This document shows positions 1 to 7,237 of a stretch of 18,440 bases of DNA, in pieces (the stretch's first letter is position 1; each line of letters starts with the position of its first letter). Origin of the DNA: Anaerolinea sp. GTDB taxonomy: Bacteria > Chloroflexota > Anaerolineae > Anaerolineales > Anaerolineaceae. The position numbers were made by a program, and so were the translations under genes. The notes under the pieces are model-generated. The model was not told the origin of the DNA and did not search any database. It was given only the letters and a program-made list of their open reading frames with translations. The stretch spans positions 1 through 18,440 of the forward strand of contig JAIWNK010000154.1 in assembly GCA_020216845.1 (NCBI GenBank), given 5' to 3'.

Positions 1-87
1 GCAATCGGCTTTGCAGCTAACGAAGCTGGAGATGCGCGTCGAGCCTGGATGAATGAGGTGATGGTAGATTTGGTTGGAGGAAAATGA
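1..87 (+). CDS. 3' end of an unidentified protein (partial)
   Basis: Frame 1 is open from the window edge for 28 codons and stops with TGA at 85-87. The visible C-terminus ends in RRAWMNEVMVDLVGGK. The stop lies one base before the ATG of the following lipoprotein gene, whose ribosome binding site (GGAGG, 76-80) sits inside this reading frame; such tight packing supports a real upstream gene in the same transcript. The tail resembles the amphipathic C-terminal helix of some secreted peptidases and glycosidases, but this is too little to name a family. It could also be chance, since 28 codons is short. Confidence 0.45.
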   Translation, partial: AIGFAANEAGDARRAWMNEVMVDLVGGK

Positions 88-88
88 A

Positions 89-1060
89 ATGAGGAAGCAA
101 TGGAGATTGGTAATTTTGGGGTGGTGCTTGTGCCTGGTATTGGTTGCTTGCCAACCAACTTTGCTGGAAGGAACTGATGAAAAGACATCCGTGGCAACCA
201 CGAATGTTAACAGGACTGAGACGATCATACCCCAAAGCATTTGGGAGGAAAGCGTTTTGCCTTCACCTGCTTTTGCGTTCACAATAACACCGACGATGCC
301 TTTGACGCAAGAAACACTTTTCATCCAACAACGAAATCAATTACCAGAATGGATGCACAACTTTGACCGTTGTGCATTACCATGCTGGCTTGGCGTAACA
401 CCTGGAAAGACAAAGTTCGAGGAAGCCGTGATTGCAGCACAGAACCTGGGAATTTGGTACCGGTACGATAACAAGCCTGAACACAAACTGGTTAAGTTTA
501 AGCAAGGTTTCAGAACGGATGTTCGGATTTTGCGAGATGGTGATGTGAACCGTGTTGATAGCATCAGTTCGATCTATCTTGCTGATGAAGAAATGGTTGA
601 GCGCATAGAGGCTGATGTTACTCTATCAACAATAGATGCAATAGGCGAACATTTTTCTACCTATTCTATGGAGAAGATCGTTCAGCAATATGGTATACCA
701 GATGCGGTTTTGCTGGATGGATTTGGTGATAGTCCAGCACCAAGGCTTGGTTATTGGTTTACATTGATATATCAACAAGAGGGTTTCTCAATCACTTATA
801 GTGGTGTAGTACCAAAAGGCCAAACGATTCCAATTTGTCCTGCTTTTTCAAAGAATCAAATTCTTGGTTTTGGGATCATTTCTCAAAAAGAAAAAGCTTC
901 TGATCCGTTGGATGTGATTCCTGTTATTGGAAAGTTCCAATGGAAAACGTTAGAAGAAGCAAGTGGCGTGGATTTGAAAGCATTTTACGAACAGATTCTC
1001 GATCAAGGAGCGGAAACCTGCTTTGTAGTACCGATATCCGTATTTGGGCATGATGAATAG
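89..1060 (+). CDS. Putative lipoprotein of unknown function with a C-x3-C-W motif
   Basis: This 323-residue protein probably sits on the outer face of the cytoplasmic membrane. It has a basic N-terminus (MRKQWR), a hydrophobic segment at residues 7-19, and a lipobox LVAC with the lipidated Cys at 21. A Ser/Thr/Pro-rich spacer follows to about residue 85. The mature domain opens with C95-x3-C99-W, then a Gly-Val-Thr-Pro-Gly-Lys-Thr stretch at 102-108. I know similar motifs from uncharacterised Anaerolineae lipoproteins, often present as paralogues; no activity is known. The start is ATG at 89, with GGAGG eight bases upstream; an in-frame TTG at 74 lies upstream of that Shine-Dalgarno and is rejected. 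The gene is clearly more AT-rich than its neighbours, which suggests recent acquisition or a different expression class. The function is unknown. Confidence 0.85.
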   Translation: MRKQWRLVILGWCLCLVLVACQPTLLEGTDEKTSVATTNVNRTETIIPQSIWEESVLPSPAFAFTITPTMPLTQETLFIQQRNQLPEWMHNFDRCALPCWLGVTPGKTKFEEAVIAAQNLGIWYRYDNKPEHKLVKFKQGFRTDVRILRDGDVNRVDSISSIYLADEEMVERIEADVTLSTIDAIGEHFSTYSMEKIVQQYGIPDAVLLDGFGDSPAPRLGYWFTLIYQQEGFSITYSGVVPKGQTIPICPAFSKNQILGFGIISQKEKASDPLDVIPVIGKFQWKTLEEASGVDLKAFYEQILDQGAETCFVVPISVFGHDE

Positions 1061-1067
1061 AAAAAAT

Positions 1068-1080
1068 GGAATTGAATTCC
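1068..1080. repeat. Short perfect palindrome just after the lipoprotein gene
   Basis: GGAATTGAATTCC has 6-bp arms around one base and starts 8 bases after the lipoprotein stop. An A-run precedes it and GGTTCCTTATTTT follows. It could be a weak transcription terminator or a protein-binding palindrome; the loop is too short for a good hairpin, so the role is uncertain. Confidence 0.3.
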
Positions 1081-1293
1081 GGTTCCTTATTTTGCATAGA
1101 TAATCACCTTGGCGGCCGGTTGTGAAAACGCTGAGAGTGAGCGAATTGGAGTAGCAGCGGTGATAGATGCGATGGATGTTGCAGGGTACAAACCGTGCCC
1201 TTGCAGGGTGCTGTGCAAGGGTGAAGTGTGCTATGGCAGCCTGCCGACGAAGTACACTGAATTATAGAATGCGTTATCGGTCGGCGCAGGGGA
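1081..1293. other. Non-coding gap with several inverted repeats between convergent genes
   Basis: No convincing gene is seen here. It contains a perfect 8-bp hairpin (arms 1198-1205 and 1214-1221, loop GGGTGCTG). Next to it is a nested hairpin with outer arms AGTGTGC and GTACACT (about 1225-1260, one G-U pair) around an inner GGCA/TGCC. TTGCAGGGT occurs twice, at 1179 and 1201. On the - strand there is a TATAAT hexamer (1261-1266). The hairpins lie downstream of both converging transcripts and may stop transcription or protect 3' ends, but no long U-run follows them. A small structured RNA is an alternative. Confidence 0.4.
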
Positions 1294-2088
1294 TTAAGGG
1301 TGGGAGAAGATGCGGTGCAGGCGTGGAGCCTGCTCAGCGATGGCGGTGCGATCGGTGCGGAATTCAAAGACGGGGCCCATGCCGCCGTATTCAAAGGCGA
1401 CAATTTGCGGGCGCGGCCATTGCCCTGTTTCAATTTGCGTCTCAATCCAATGCATTTCGGCCCAATCGCCTTCGTTTAGCTCAAAATGATCTTCCTCATG
1501 TCCTTGATAGGTGCGGATGCCGGTAATGTGTAGCTCGCGCAGGCGCTCAAGCGGCAGACGAGCGATGTAGTCATGCTCATCCATGCCCAGGGAACGGGCA
1601 GCCAGGCGGGCGTGACTGTAATCGAACAAAAATCCGCAGCCGCTTTCGTTGATCAGTTGGGTGATGAAGTGTGGGTCAATCGCGGCCAGGTTGTACTCTT
1701 TGTCGCCAATGAGCGGGCAGTTTTCGCAGATGACGTTTTCGGCGCCAAAATATTGTACAATTTGACGTGCTTCTGCCAGGGTATTGGTGCGATACCGTTC
1801 AACCGCGCCGGGGTCATGTGGATTGAGGTTGGTGGGAGCGTTTAGGTGTAGGTTGACATAGGGTGCAGCACCCTGACGCAACAAGGCTTCGACCTGCTGC
1901 CAGTTGGTGTTGAGCAGCTCACCGCAACCAAGGTTGAGTGAAAAATGGACGTAGAAGGGGTAGTCAGAATGAAAGAAATGCGCAATCAGCTCAGGCCAAT
2001 CGGGCAGTTTGAAACGGTCAAGCGGAATTTGTCCCAGGCGGTAGAGCTCCCCGGCCGGGACGGAGTAGTTGATGCAAAATTCGGTCAT
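1294..2088 (-). CDS. TIM-barrel protein resembling DUF692 / MNIO iron enzymes
   Basis: This 264-residue protein reads like a sugar-isomerase-type TIM barrel, and its second half resembles the DUF692 (MNIO) family of multinuclear iron oxidases that modify peptides. Candidate metal ligands sit on successive strands: H48 (VHFSL), H81 (LHL), E122-N123, D156 and H159 (FDYSH), H187 (ELHITG), H197/H201, and a Glu near residue 228 (FEYGG). The stretch from E122 to H187, including GCGFLFDYSHARLAA and the RLP-x5-ELH segment, is the strongest match. The ATG overlaps the stop of the DUF2344 gene by 4 nt (ATGA), so translation is probably coupled, and it is the last gene of the radical SAM operon. No precursor peptide is seen nearby. 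It could instead be a xylose-isomerase-like or AP-endonuclease-2-like barrel; the substrate is unknown. Confidence 0.65.
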   Translation of the reverse strand: MTEFCINYSVPAGELYRLGQIPLDRFKLPDWPELIAHFFHSDYPFYVHFSLNLGCGELLNTNWQQVEALLRQGAAPYVNLHLNAPTNLNPHDPGAVERYRTNTLAEARQIVQYFGAENVICENCPLIGDKEYNLAAIDPHFITQLINESGCGFLFDYSHARLAARSLGMDEHDYIARLPLERLRELHITGIRTYQGHEEDHFELNEGDWAEMHWIETQIETGQWPRPQIVAFEYGGMGPVFEFRTDRTAIAEQAPRLHRIFSHP

Positions 2089-2729
2089 GGGGTTTCCTCG
2101 CGGAAATGGAGTTCAACACGTTCGATGCGCGCGGCGCTGGGGTCGAGCCCCAGGGCCAACAAAACTTCATCCGGGCGGCCGGTTGCTCCCTCGCGCGCTG
2201 TCAGGCGCAGGTGCAAACGGGGTGCCTGAGCGGTGCTTTGCGGGAGGGGGAAGAGCTCCAGGATGAGTGGACGCAGGTCATATTGTTTGTCACGGCGTTG
2301 CCGCGGCAGGCTGATGGCAGATAGGCAATCCTGACAGCGGCGCAGCAGTTCTTCGGGCGGGAAGGGGTCGAGCAGCAAGATGTGATAGAGGGCTGATTCG
2401 CCCTGGGTTTGTAGGGCGGGGGCGTTGAGCGGGATAGTTTCAATTTGCAGCAGGGTGATGCCGGGGGGCAGGGCGGGCTCAAGGGCGGAGCGCACCTCTT
2501 CAGGGGTGGCATCGCATTCCAGCCAGAAATCCAGCACTTCACAGCGGCTGAGCAGGCCGAGCGGCAGGGGGCAGGCCTGTTGAAGGCGTGCCTGCGGGTG
2601 AAAGCCTTGAGAGTAGGCAATCGGCAGGCGGGCGCGGCGCAGGGTGCGTTCCCAGACCTTTTGCATATCCAGGTTGCCGGTGTAACGCAGCGCTTCGGTT
2701 TTGGCGTAGTGAATGCGGAAGCGATTCAT
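2085..2729 (-). CDS. DUF2344 radical SAM-linked protein (TIGR03936 type)
   Basis: This 214-residue protein matches the DUF2344/TIGR03936 domain, which in most bacteria lies next to or is fused to the TIGR03960 radical SAM protein. Seen here are the N-terminal RIHYAKTEALRYTGNLD segment, a basic helix (RTLRRARLP, 28-36), the hallmark SQGFHP at 40-45, and PLPLG-x2-SRCE at 55-64. The biochemical role is unknown; the basic helix and frequent linkage to rng and ribosomal protein genes in other phyla suggest RNA or ribosome modification, which is inference. It overlaps both neighbours by 4 nt (ATGA): its ATG overlaps the radical SAM stop and its stop overlaps the TIM-barrel start. The length is normal for a stand-alone copy. 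Confidence 0.87.
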   Translation of the reverse strand: MNRFRIHYAKTEALRYTGNLDMQKVWERTLRRARLPIAYSQGFHPQARLQQACPLPLGLLSRCEVLDFWLECDATPEEVRSALEPALPPGITLLQIETIPLNAPALQTQGESALYHILLLDPFPPEELLRRCQDCLSAISLPRQRRDKQYDLRPLILELFPLPQSTAQAPRLHLRLTAREGATGRPDEVLLALGLDPSAARIERVELHFREETP

Positions 2730-4630
2730 GGCTGCACCTCGGTGGTGGCGCGGGGTGTGCCAACTTCAGGGCATTTCCACAGTGGGCCGGGGTTGGCGCG
2801 GCGAAGACTGCTGAAGGTGGGCAAAATGCCGCAGGCAAAGCACTGCTCTCGGCAGTCGGGGCGGGTTTGCTGACATTGGCTGTTGTGGTATTCTTCCAGA
2901 AGGTAAGATTTGCGCACGCCGGGTGAGATGACATCCCAAGGGAAGATTTCATCTTCGCCGCGCATGCGGTGCGTGTAGAAGTCGGGGTCAAGGCCGGTTT
3001 GTTCGAAGGCGGTTTGCCAGGCATGTGGGTTGAATTGATCTTGCCAGGCATCGAAGCGGGCGCCATTGCGCCAGGCAAGCTCAATGACCTGCCCCAAGCG
3101 GCGATCTCCGCGCGAGAGCCAGGCCTCGAGCATGGTTTCGGCGGGGGAGGTCCAGGTCATTTTTAGGCCGGGGCCGCGCAGTTCGTTTCGCAGCAGCTGT
3201 TGCTTGGCCTGAATTTGTTCGGTGGTGTCACAGGGCACCCATTGGAAGGGGGTGTGCGGTTTGGGGACGAAGGTGCTGACACCGGCATGGAGGGCGGCAC
3301 GGTGCCCTAGGATGCGGCGGCCTTCTGCAATGACTTGTTTGCACAGGTTGGCAATGGCACGCACATCTTCAAGTGTTTCGGAGGGGTGGCCGATCATGAA
3401 GTAGAGTTTGATGGTTTGCCAGCCGCGGCTGTAGATGGCACGGGCCGTTTCCAGCAGCTGTTCGGTTTGGATGGGTTTGTTGATGATCTGCCTCATGCGC
3501 TCGGTTGCGGCTTCGGGGGCAAGGGTGAAACCACCCTGACGCGCGCCGCGCAATTTTTCCATCAATTCCACTGAAAAGGATTCGATCCGTAGCGAGGGCA
3601 GGGAGATGACCAGGTGTTGCCCTTCAATGGCTGAAACGGCATCTACTAGCTCAAGAATATTCGTGTAGTCAGAAGAGGAGAGGGAAAGCAGGGCAATTTC
3701 TTCAAAACCGGTTTGTTGCAAAGCGGTTTCGATGGCGGAGACGATTTGTGAGACGGGCCGTTCGCGCACGGGACGATTGACGAAACCGGCATGACAGAAG
3801 CGACAGCCGCGTGTGCAGCCGCGCATGATTTCGACCGAGACGCGATTGTGGACGACTTCGATGGAAGGGACGATGAAACGGGTGGGCGGCGGTGGCAATT
3901 GGGCGACCACGCGTTTGGTCACCTGGGCAGGGGCATCGGGGTGGAGGCGTTCGATGCGTTCGATGCGGCCATCCGCTGTGTAGTGCGGGGTGTAGAAGGA
4001 GGGGATGTACAGGCCCGGCAAGCGTGCCAGGCTGCGCAGCAGGGCGGGACGGCTGCCGGATTGAGCTTTCCACTCACTGTACACATCTACAATTTCGTGC
4101 AGCACTTCTTCGCCTTCGCCAATCACAAAAGCATCTATGAAATTGGCCATTGGCTCGGGGTTGTAGGCAGCGTGCCCGCCGGCTATCACCAAGGGGTGGC
4201 GTTCGTCGCGCTCGGCGCTGCGCAATGGCAGGCCGGCCAGGTCGAGCAGGTTGAGGGTGTTGGTGTAGAGGGTTTCATAGGGCAGGGTGATGCCGAGGAT
4301 GTCGAAATCGGCGATGGCATGACGGGTCTCGAGAGAAAAGAGCGGGATGCGTTCCTGACGCAGGAAGGCTTCCATATCAATCCAGGGCAGGTAAACGCGC
4401 TCGGCTAGCACATCGGGGCGGGCATTGAGCGCTTGATACAGGATGGCAAGGCCCAGGTTGGGTAGGCCAATGTCGTAAATATCGGGGAAGGCCAGGGCCA
4501 CGCGGGTGGGGATGGCTTCCCAGTCTTTTGTCACTTGGTTTTGTTCTCCGCCAACGTAGCGGCCGGGTTTGGCAACGCGCGGCAGGATGCGTTCAAGACG
4601 GGCTTGAATTTCAGTAGCAGACAGGCTCAT
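2726..4630 (-). CDS. B12-binding-type radical SAM protein (TIGR03960 family)
   Basis: This 634-residue protein is a radical SAM enzyme of unknown reaction. Residues ~40-185 form the B12-binding-like fold (FPDIYDIGLPNLG at 48-60, then IAGGHAAYNPEPM at 149-161, GEGEE at 171-175), but no DxHxxG cobalt-ligand motif is visible. The radical SAM core follows, with the 4Fe-4S cysteines C272, C276 and C279 in RGCTRGCRFCHAG. A C-terminal cysteine cluster (C586, C593, C597, C600, plus C620) is typical of this family and may bind another cluster or zinc. The ATG at 4630 is preceded by CTGGAG at a good spacing. It heads the operon with the DUF2344 protein and the DUF692-like barrel. The family assignment is strong; substrate and pathway are not known. 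Confidence 0.93.
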   Translation of the reverse strand: MSLSATEIQARLERILPRVAKPGRYVGGEQNQVTKDWEAIPTRVALAFPDIYDIGLPNLGLAILYQALNARPDVLAERVYLPWIDMEAFLRQERIPLFSLETRHAIADFDILGITLPYETLYTNTLNLLDLAGLPLRSAERDERHPLVIAGGHAAYNPEPMANFIDAFVIGEGEEVLHEIVDVYSEWKAQSGSRPALLRSLARLPGLYIPSFYTPHYTADGRIERIERLHPDAPAQVTKRVVAQLPPPPTRFIVPSIEVVHNRVSVEIMRGCTRGCRFCHAGFVNRPVRERPVSQIVSAIETALQQTGFEEIALLSLSSSDYTNILELVDAVSAIEGQHLVISLPSLRIESFSVELMEKLRGARQGGFTLAPEAATERMRQIINKPIQTEQLLETARAIYSRGWQTIKLYFMIGHPSETLEDVRAIANLCKQVIAEGRRILGHRAALHAGVSTFVPKPHTPFQWVPCDTTEQIQAKQQLLRNELRGPGLKMTWTSPAETMLEAWLSRGDRRLGQVIELAWRNGARFDAWQDQFNPHAWQTAFEQTGLDPDFYTHRMRGEDEIFPWDVISPGVRKSYLLEEYHNSQCQQTRPDCREQCFACGILPTFSSLRRANPGPLWKCPEVGTPRATTEVQP

Positions 4631-4659
4631 AGTGCTCCAGGAATGAAAAATGTGGAGCT

Positions 4660-4665
4660 ATTGTA
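4660..4665 (-). promoter_or_regulatory. Candidate -10 element for the radical SAM operon
   Basis: On the - strand TACAAT lies about 30 bases upstream of the ATG at 4630, in the 56-bp gap after the dehydrogenase gene. No convincing -35 element is seen at 16-18 bp, so this is a weak call based on one hexamer and position. Confidence 0.35.
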
Positions 4666-4686
4666 CCCGATTTTGGCGTAGAATGC

Positions 4687-5478
4687 TCAGATTGTGCCTT
4701 TGTACATGCCGCCATCTACGGTCAACATCACACCGGTGATGTAGGCGGCGATGGGGGAGAGCAGAAAGACAGCTGCGGCGGCAAATTCTTCTGGCTTGCC
4801 CAGGCGGCCCAGCGGGCTATCTTTGGCTTGTTTGCGAATTTCTTCCTCTATGGTTGTGTGGTTGAGGGTGGCGCGGTGTTGCATCAGTTCGGTGACGCGT
4901 TCGGTCTCGGTCCAGGCGGGCAGGATGGAGTTGAAGCGAATGCCCTGATTGCCAAGTTCCAAAGCGAGTGTTTTGGTCAGGCCAACGGTGGCAGCGCGGA
5001 TGCTGTTGGAAAGCACCAGGTTGGGGATGGGTTGTTTGACGGAGTAGGAGGTGATGGTAAGGACGCTGGCACAGGTGGATTTGCGCAGGTGTGGCAGGGC
5101 GGCGCGGATCAGGCGGACGTTGCTCATCAGGTTGGTTTCGAATGCTTTTTGCCAGGCAGCATCGTCGAAGCTTTCAAACGAGCCGGCCGGAGGGCCGCCC
5201 GCATTGGCAACCAGTAAATCCAGTCCGCCAAAGCGCTCAACGGTTTGGGCAACCAATCGTTCAGGGGCCGCCGGGTCGCTGATGTCGGCGGCAAAGCCAC
5301 AGGCCTGGGTGTTGCTTTCTTGTTGCAGGGTGTGCAGTGCCTTTTGGAGCGAGTCGGGGTTGCGGCTGTTGAGTGCAACCTGAGCGCCTTCCTGAGCGAG
5401 CAGGCGGGCAACGGCAAAGCCAAGGCCGCGGCTTGCGCCGGTGACCAGGGCAATTTTGTTGTGCAAGTGTAGGTTCAT
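4687..5478 (-). CDS. Short-chain dehydrogenase/reductase family protein lacking YxxxK
   Basis: This 263-residue protein has an SDR Rossmann fold: TGASRGLG at 13-20 for NAD(P), D65-I near the adenine site, NAG at 91-93, and a C-terminal ITGVMLTVDGG. It resembles FabG-type reductases, but the catalytic Tyr-x3-Lys is replaced. Thirteen residues after S144 (ITSYS) the sequence reads S157-N-S-I-R161. I recall a subgroup of SDRs with this LSN-x2-R pattern after KQPIPNL, so the change is probably ancestral and not damage. The reaction and substrate are unknown. The start is ATG 5478 with AAGGAAA seven bases upstream; the longer open frame to 5616 runs through the DUF503 gene and is rejected. It lies 17 nt after the DUF503 gene, probably in the same transcript. 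Confidence 0.9.
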   Translation of the reverse strand: MNLHLHNKIALVTGASRGLGFAVARLLAQEGAQVALNSRNPDSLQKALHTLQQESNTQACGFAADISDPAAPERLVAQTVERFGGLDLLVANAGGPPAGSFESFDDAAWQKAFETNLMSNVRLIRAALPHLRKSTCASVLTITSYSVKQPIPNLVLSNSIRAATVGLTKTLALELGNQGIRFNSILPAWTETERVTELMQHRATLNHTTIEEEIRKQAKDSPLGRLGKPEEFAAAAVFLLSPIAAYITGVMLTVDGGMYKGTI

Positions 5479-5495
5479 GGGCAGTTTCCTTTGGG

Positions 5496-5780
5496 TTAGA
5501 GCAGTTCGATGTGATGTTCCAAGAGGGGGAAGTCGGGCCAGGCTTGCAGGGTGTCTTGCAAGGCTTGTTGCAGGGCCCGACGGGTGAAGGTTGGGTCGTT
5601 GCTGACCAGGGCGCAAGCAATGATGGTTTCGTGCCAGCGGTCTTGCAGGTCTATCTCTGCCGCTGAAACGTTGAATTGTCGGTGCAGGCGGGCAAGCAAC
5701 GGTTTGAGACAGCTGCGTTTGGCCTTAAGCGAGGTGCAGCCGGGCAAGAGCAGGTGCAGGGTGAGAATACCAAGGGACAT
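5496..5780 (-). CDS. DUF503 family protein (YlxP-like)
   Basis: This 94-residue protein matches the DUF503/YlxP family of small ferredoxin-like-fold proteins of unknown function. The start MSLGILTLHLLLPG, the SLKAKRSCLKPLLARL helix at 17-32, the EIDLQDRWHET segment near 42-52 and the VSNDP stretch are family hallmarks. In Firmicutes ylxP sits near rbfA and infB, which hints at ribosome or RNA biology; here it is divergent from folC and upstream of the dehydrogenase gene. The start is chosen at ATG 5780 because family members begin there; an upstream in-frame ATG at 5846 would run through the folC promoter region. No Shine-Dalgarno is visible before the ATG. Confidence 0.85.
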   Translation of the reverse strand: MSLGILTLHLLLPGCTSLKAKRSCLKPLLARLHRQFNVSAAEIDLQDRWHETIIACALVSNDPTFTRRALQQALQDTLQAWPDFPLLEHHIELL

Positions 5781-5791
5781 TTTTGAACGCG

Positions 5792-5819
5792 AGTATGGTA
5801 AAATGCTTGTTCGGATCAA
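5792..5819. promoter_or_regulatory. Divergent promoter region of folC and DUF503
   Basis: On the + strand an extended -10 (TGGTAAAAT, 5796-5804) points to folC, with the likely transcript start near 5811. On the - strand TTGATC (5819-5814) and CATACT (5797-5792) are 16 bp apart and point to DUF503, though each matches consensus only 4 of 6. The two -10 elements overlap, so the promoters may compete. Confidence 0.4.
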
Positions 5820-5839
5820 CGGAGTGTGACGAAAACGCG

Positions 5840-7237
5840 ATGACAAAAAAAGAAGATTTTCAGGAAGCTTTGGAGTACCTGTATAGTTTAACGGATTATA
5901 GCCTGATGCGCAACCTGCGTTTCAGTGAAGAAAAGTTCGATTTGGAACGGATGCGCGCCTTGTTGGCGGCCTGTGCGCAGCCACAGCGTGCTTATCCGGT
6001 GATTCATGTGGCCGGGACGAAAGGCAAAGGTTCAACTTCTGTGCTGATTGCCAGTGCTTTGCAAGCAGCCGGCTATCGGGTGGGGTTGTATACCTCGCCG
6101 CACTTATTGGCGTATGGTGAACGGATTCAAGTCAACCGTCAGGCGATTGAGGAAGATGAGCTGGCCGCGTTGGTGATGGAGCTGCGCCCGGTGGCAGAAC
6201 GAATTGGGCAAATTACCAAGTTCGAGTTGACAACGGCAGCGGCTTTTTTGCATTTTGCACGTCAGGCGGTGGATGTGGCGGTGATTGAGGTTGGCCTGGG
6301 GGGAAGGTTGGATGCGACCAATGTGGTGGAACCGCTCGTTTCGGTGATCACTTCGGTTTCCTATGATCATATGAACGTGTTGGGGCATAGCCTGACGGCG
6401 ATTGCGGGTGAAAAGGCGGGCATCATCAAGCCGGGGCGACCGGTGATCTTGGCGCCGCAGAAGGAAGAGGCTTTGGAGGCAATCGAGGCGATTGCAGCAC
6501 AGCAAGGGGCGCCGTTGACGTTGGTCGGGCGTGAGGTGCGCTTTGCCGGGTTGGTGCAGTCGCATTCTTTGGATGGACAGGCTTTGTATGTTTGGGGCGC
6601 TGAGCAACAGGCGCAGATGGATGCTTTTTTGGATGGGAAGGCGGGCTGGCAGCCATTGAAATTGCACCTGGCGCTGTTGGGGGAACATCAGGTGCAGAAT
6701 GCGGCAACAGCTTATGCGGCCTTGCGTGAGGTCGGGCGGCAGGGCCTAGTGATTGAAGATGATGCAATCGCCGCCGGGTTTGCAGCGGCGCGTTGGCCCG
6801 GGCGGTTTGAGCTGTTGCGGCGCGAGCCACCGGTGTTGTTGGATTCGGCACACAACCGCGATTCGGCGTTGCGTTTGCGCCTGGCGTTGGATGATTACTT
6901 CCCCAACCGCCCGGTGGTGATGTTATTTGGGGTTTCTACGGATAAGGATGTGGCGGGAATGTTTGCCGAATTGATGCCGCGTGTGGGGTGGGTGGTGGCT
7001 ACAGAGGCGGGCACACAGCGCGCCATGGCGGCGGATGAATTGGTGGCGCTGGCCCATCGGTTTGGGCGTCCGGCATGGGCGCAACCGCAGGTGGAGTCGG
7101 CGTTATCGTTGGCCTTGCACCTGGCCGAGCAAGAACAAGCTTTGTTGCTGATTACGGGGAGCATTTTTCTGGTGGCGGATGCCTGGCGCGCCTGGCAAAC
7201 GCACGCCGCACATGGTATAGGAGCGTTGAAACAATGA
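5840..7237 (+). CDS. folC: Bifunctional folylpolyglutamate synthase / dihydrofolate synthase
   Basis: FolC adds glutamate to dihydropteroate and to reduced folates in the cytoplasm, using ATP, and keeps folates in the cell. This 465-residue protein shows the Mur-ligase plan: the ATP P-loop VAGTKGKGST at 57-66, SPHLLAYGERIQVN, the Mg-binding EVGLGGRLDATNVV segment, SYDHMNVLG with the conserved His, EKAGIIKPG (carbamylated Lys region), and the C-terminal DSAHNRDSA, which replaces the usual DGAHNPxGA, followed by LFGVSTDKD. ATG 5840 fits family alignment; GGAG lies 16 bases upstream, rather far, so initiation may be weak or SD-independent. An in-frame TTG at 5783 lies upstream of the predicted transcript start. 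Its stop overlaps the lon start (ATGA), so the two are probably co-transcribed. Confidence 0.95.
   Translation: MTKKEDFQEALEYLYSLTDYSLMRNLRFSEEKFDLERMRALLAACAQPQRAYPVIHVAGTKGKGSTSVLIASALQAAGYRVGLYTSPHLLAYGERIQVNRQAIEEDELAALVMELRPVAERIGQITKFELTTAAAFLHFARQAVDVAVIEVGLGGRLDATNVVEPLVSVITSVSYDHMNVLGHSLTAIAGEKAGIIKPGRPVILAPQKEEALEAIEAIAAQQGAPLTLVGREVRFAGLVQSHSLDGQALYVWGAEQQAQMDAFLDGKAGWQPLKLHLALLGEHQVQNAATAYAALREVGRQGLVIEDDAIAAGFAAARWPGRFELLRREPPVLLDSAHNRDSALRLRLALDDYFPNRPVVMLFGVSTDKDVAGMFAELMPRVGWVVATEAGTQRAMAADELVALAHRFGRPAWAQPQVESALSLALHLAEQEQALLLITGSIFLVADAWRAWQTHAAHGIGALKQ

Noticed and set aside
74..88. TTG start upstream of the lipoprotein gene
   Set aside because: The Shine-Dalgarno GGAGG starts just inside this codon; ATG 89 at correct spacing gives a standard lipoprotein signal peptide.
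1061..1293. Full RNase P RNA gene
   Set aside because: The conserved 5' core (GAGGAAAGTCC) is absent and the region is too short between conserved pieces; kept only as a low-interest finding.
5479..5616. N-terminal extension of the dehydrogenase
   Set aside because: It overlaps the DUF503 coding region and is low-complexity; ATG 5478 has a Shine-Dalgarno and fits the family start.
7075..7233. Longer Lon start inside folC
   Set aside because: These codons are an out-of-frame reading of the folC end; ATG 7234 has a Shine-Dalgarno and overlaps the folC stop in the usual way.
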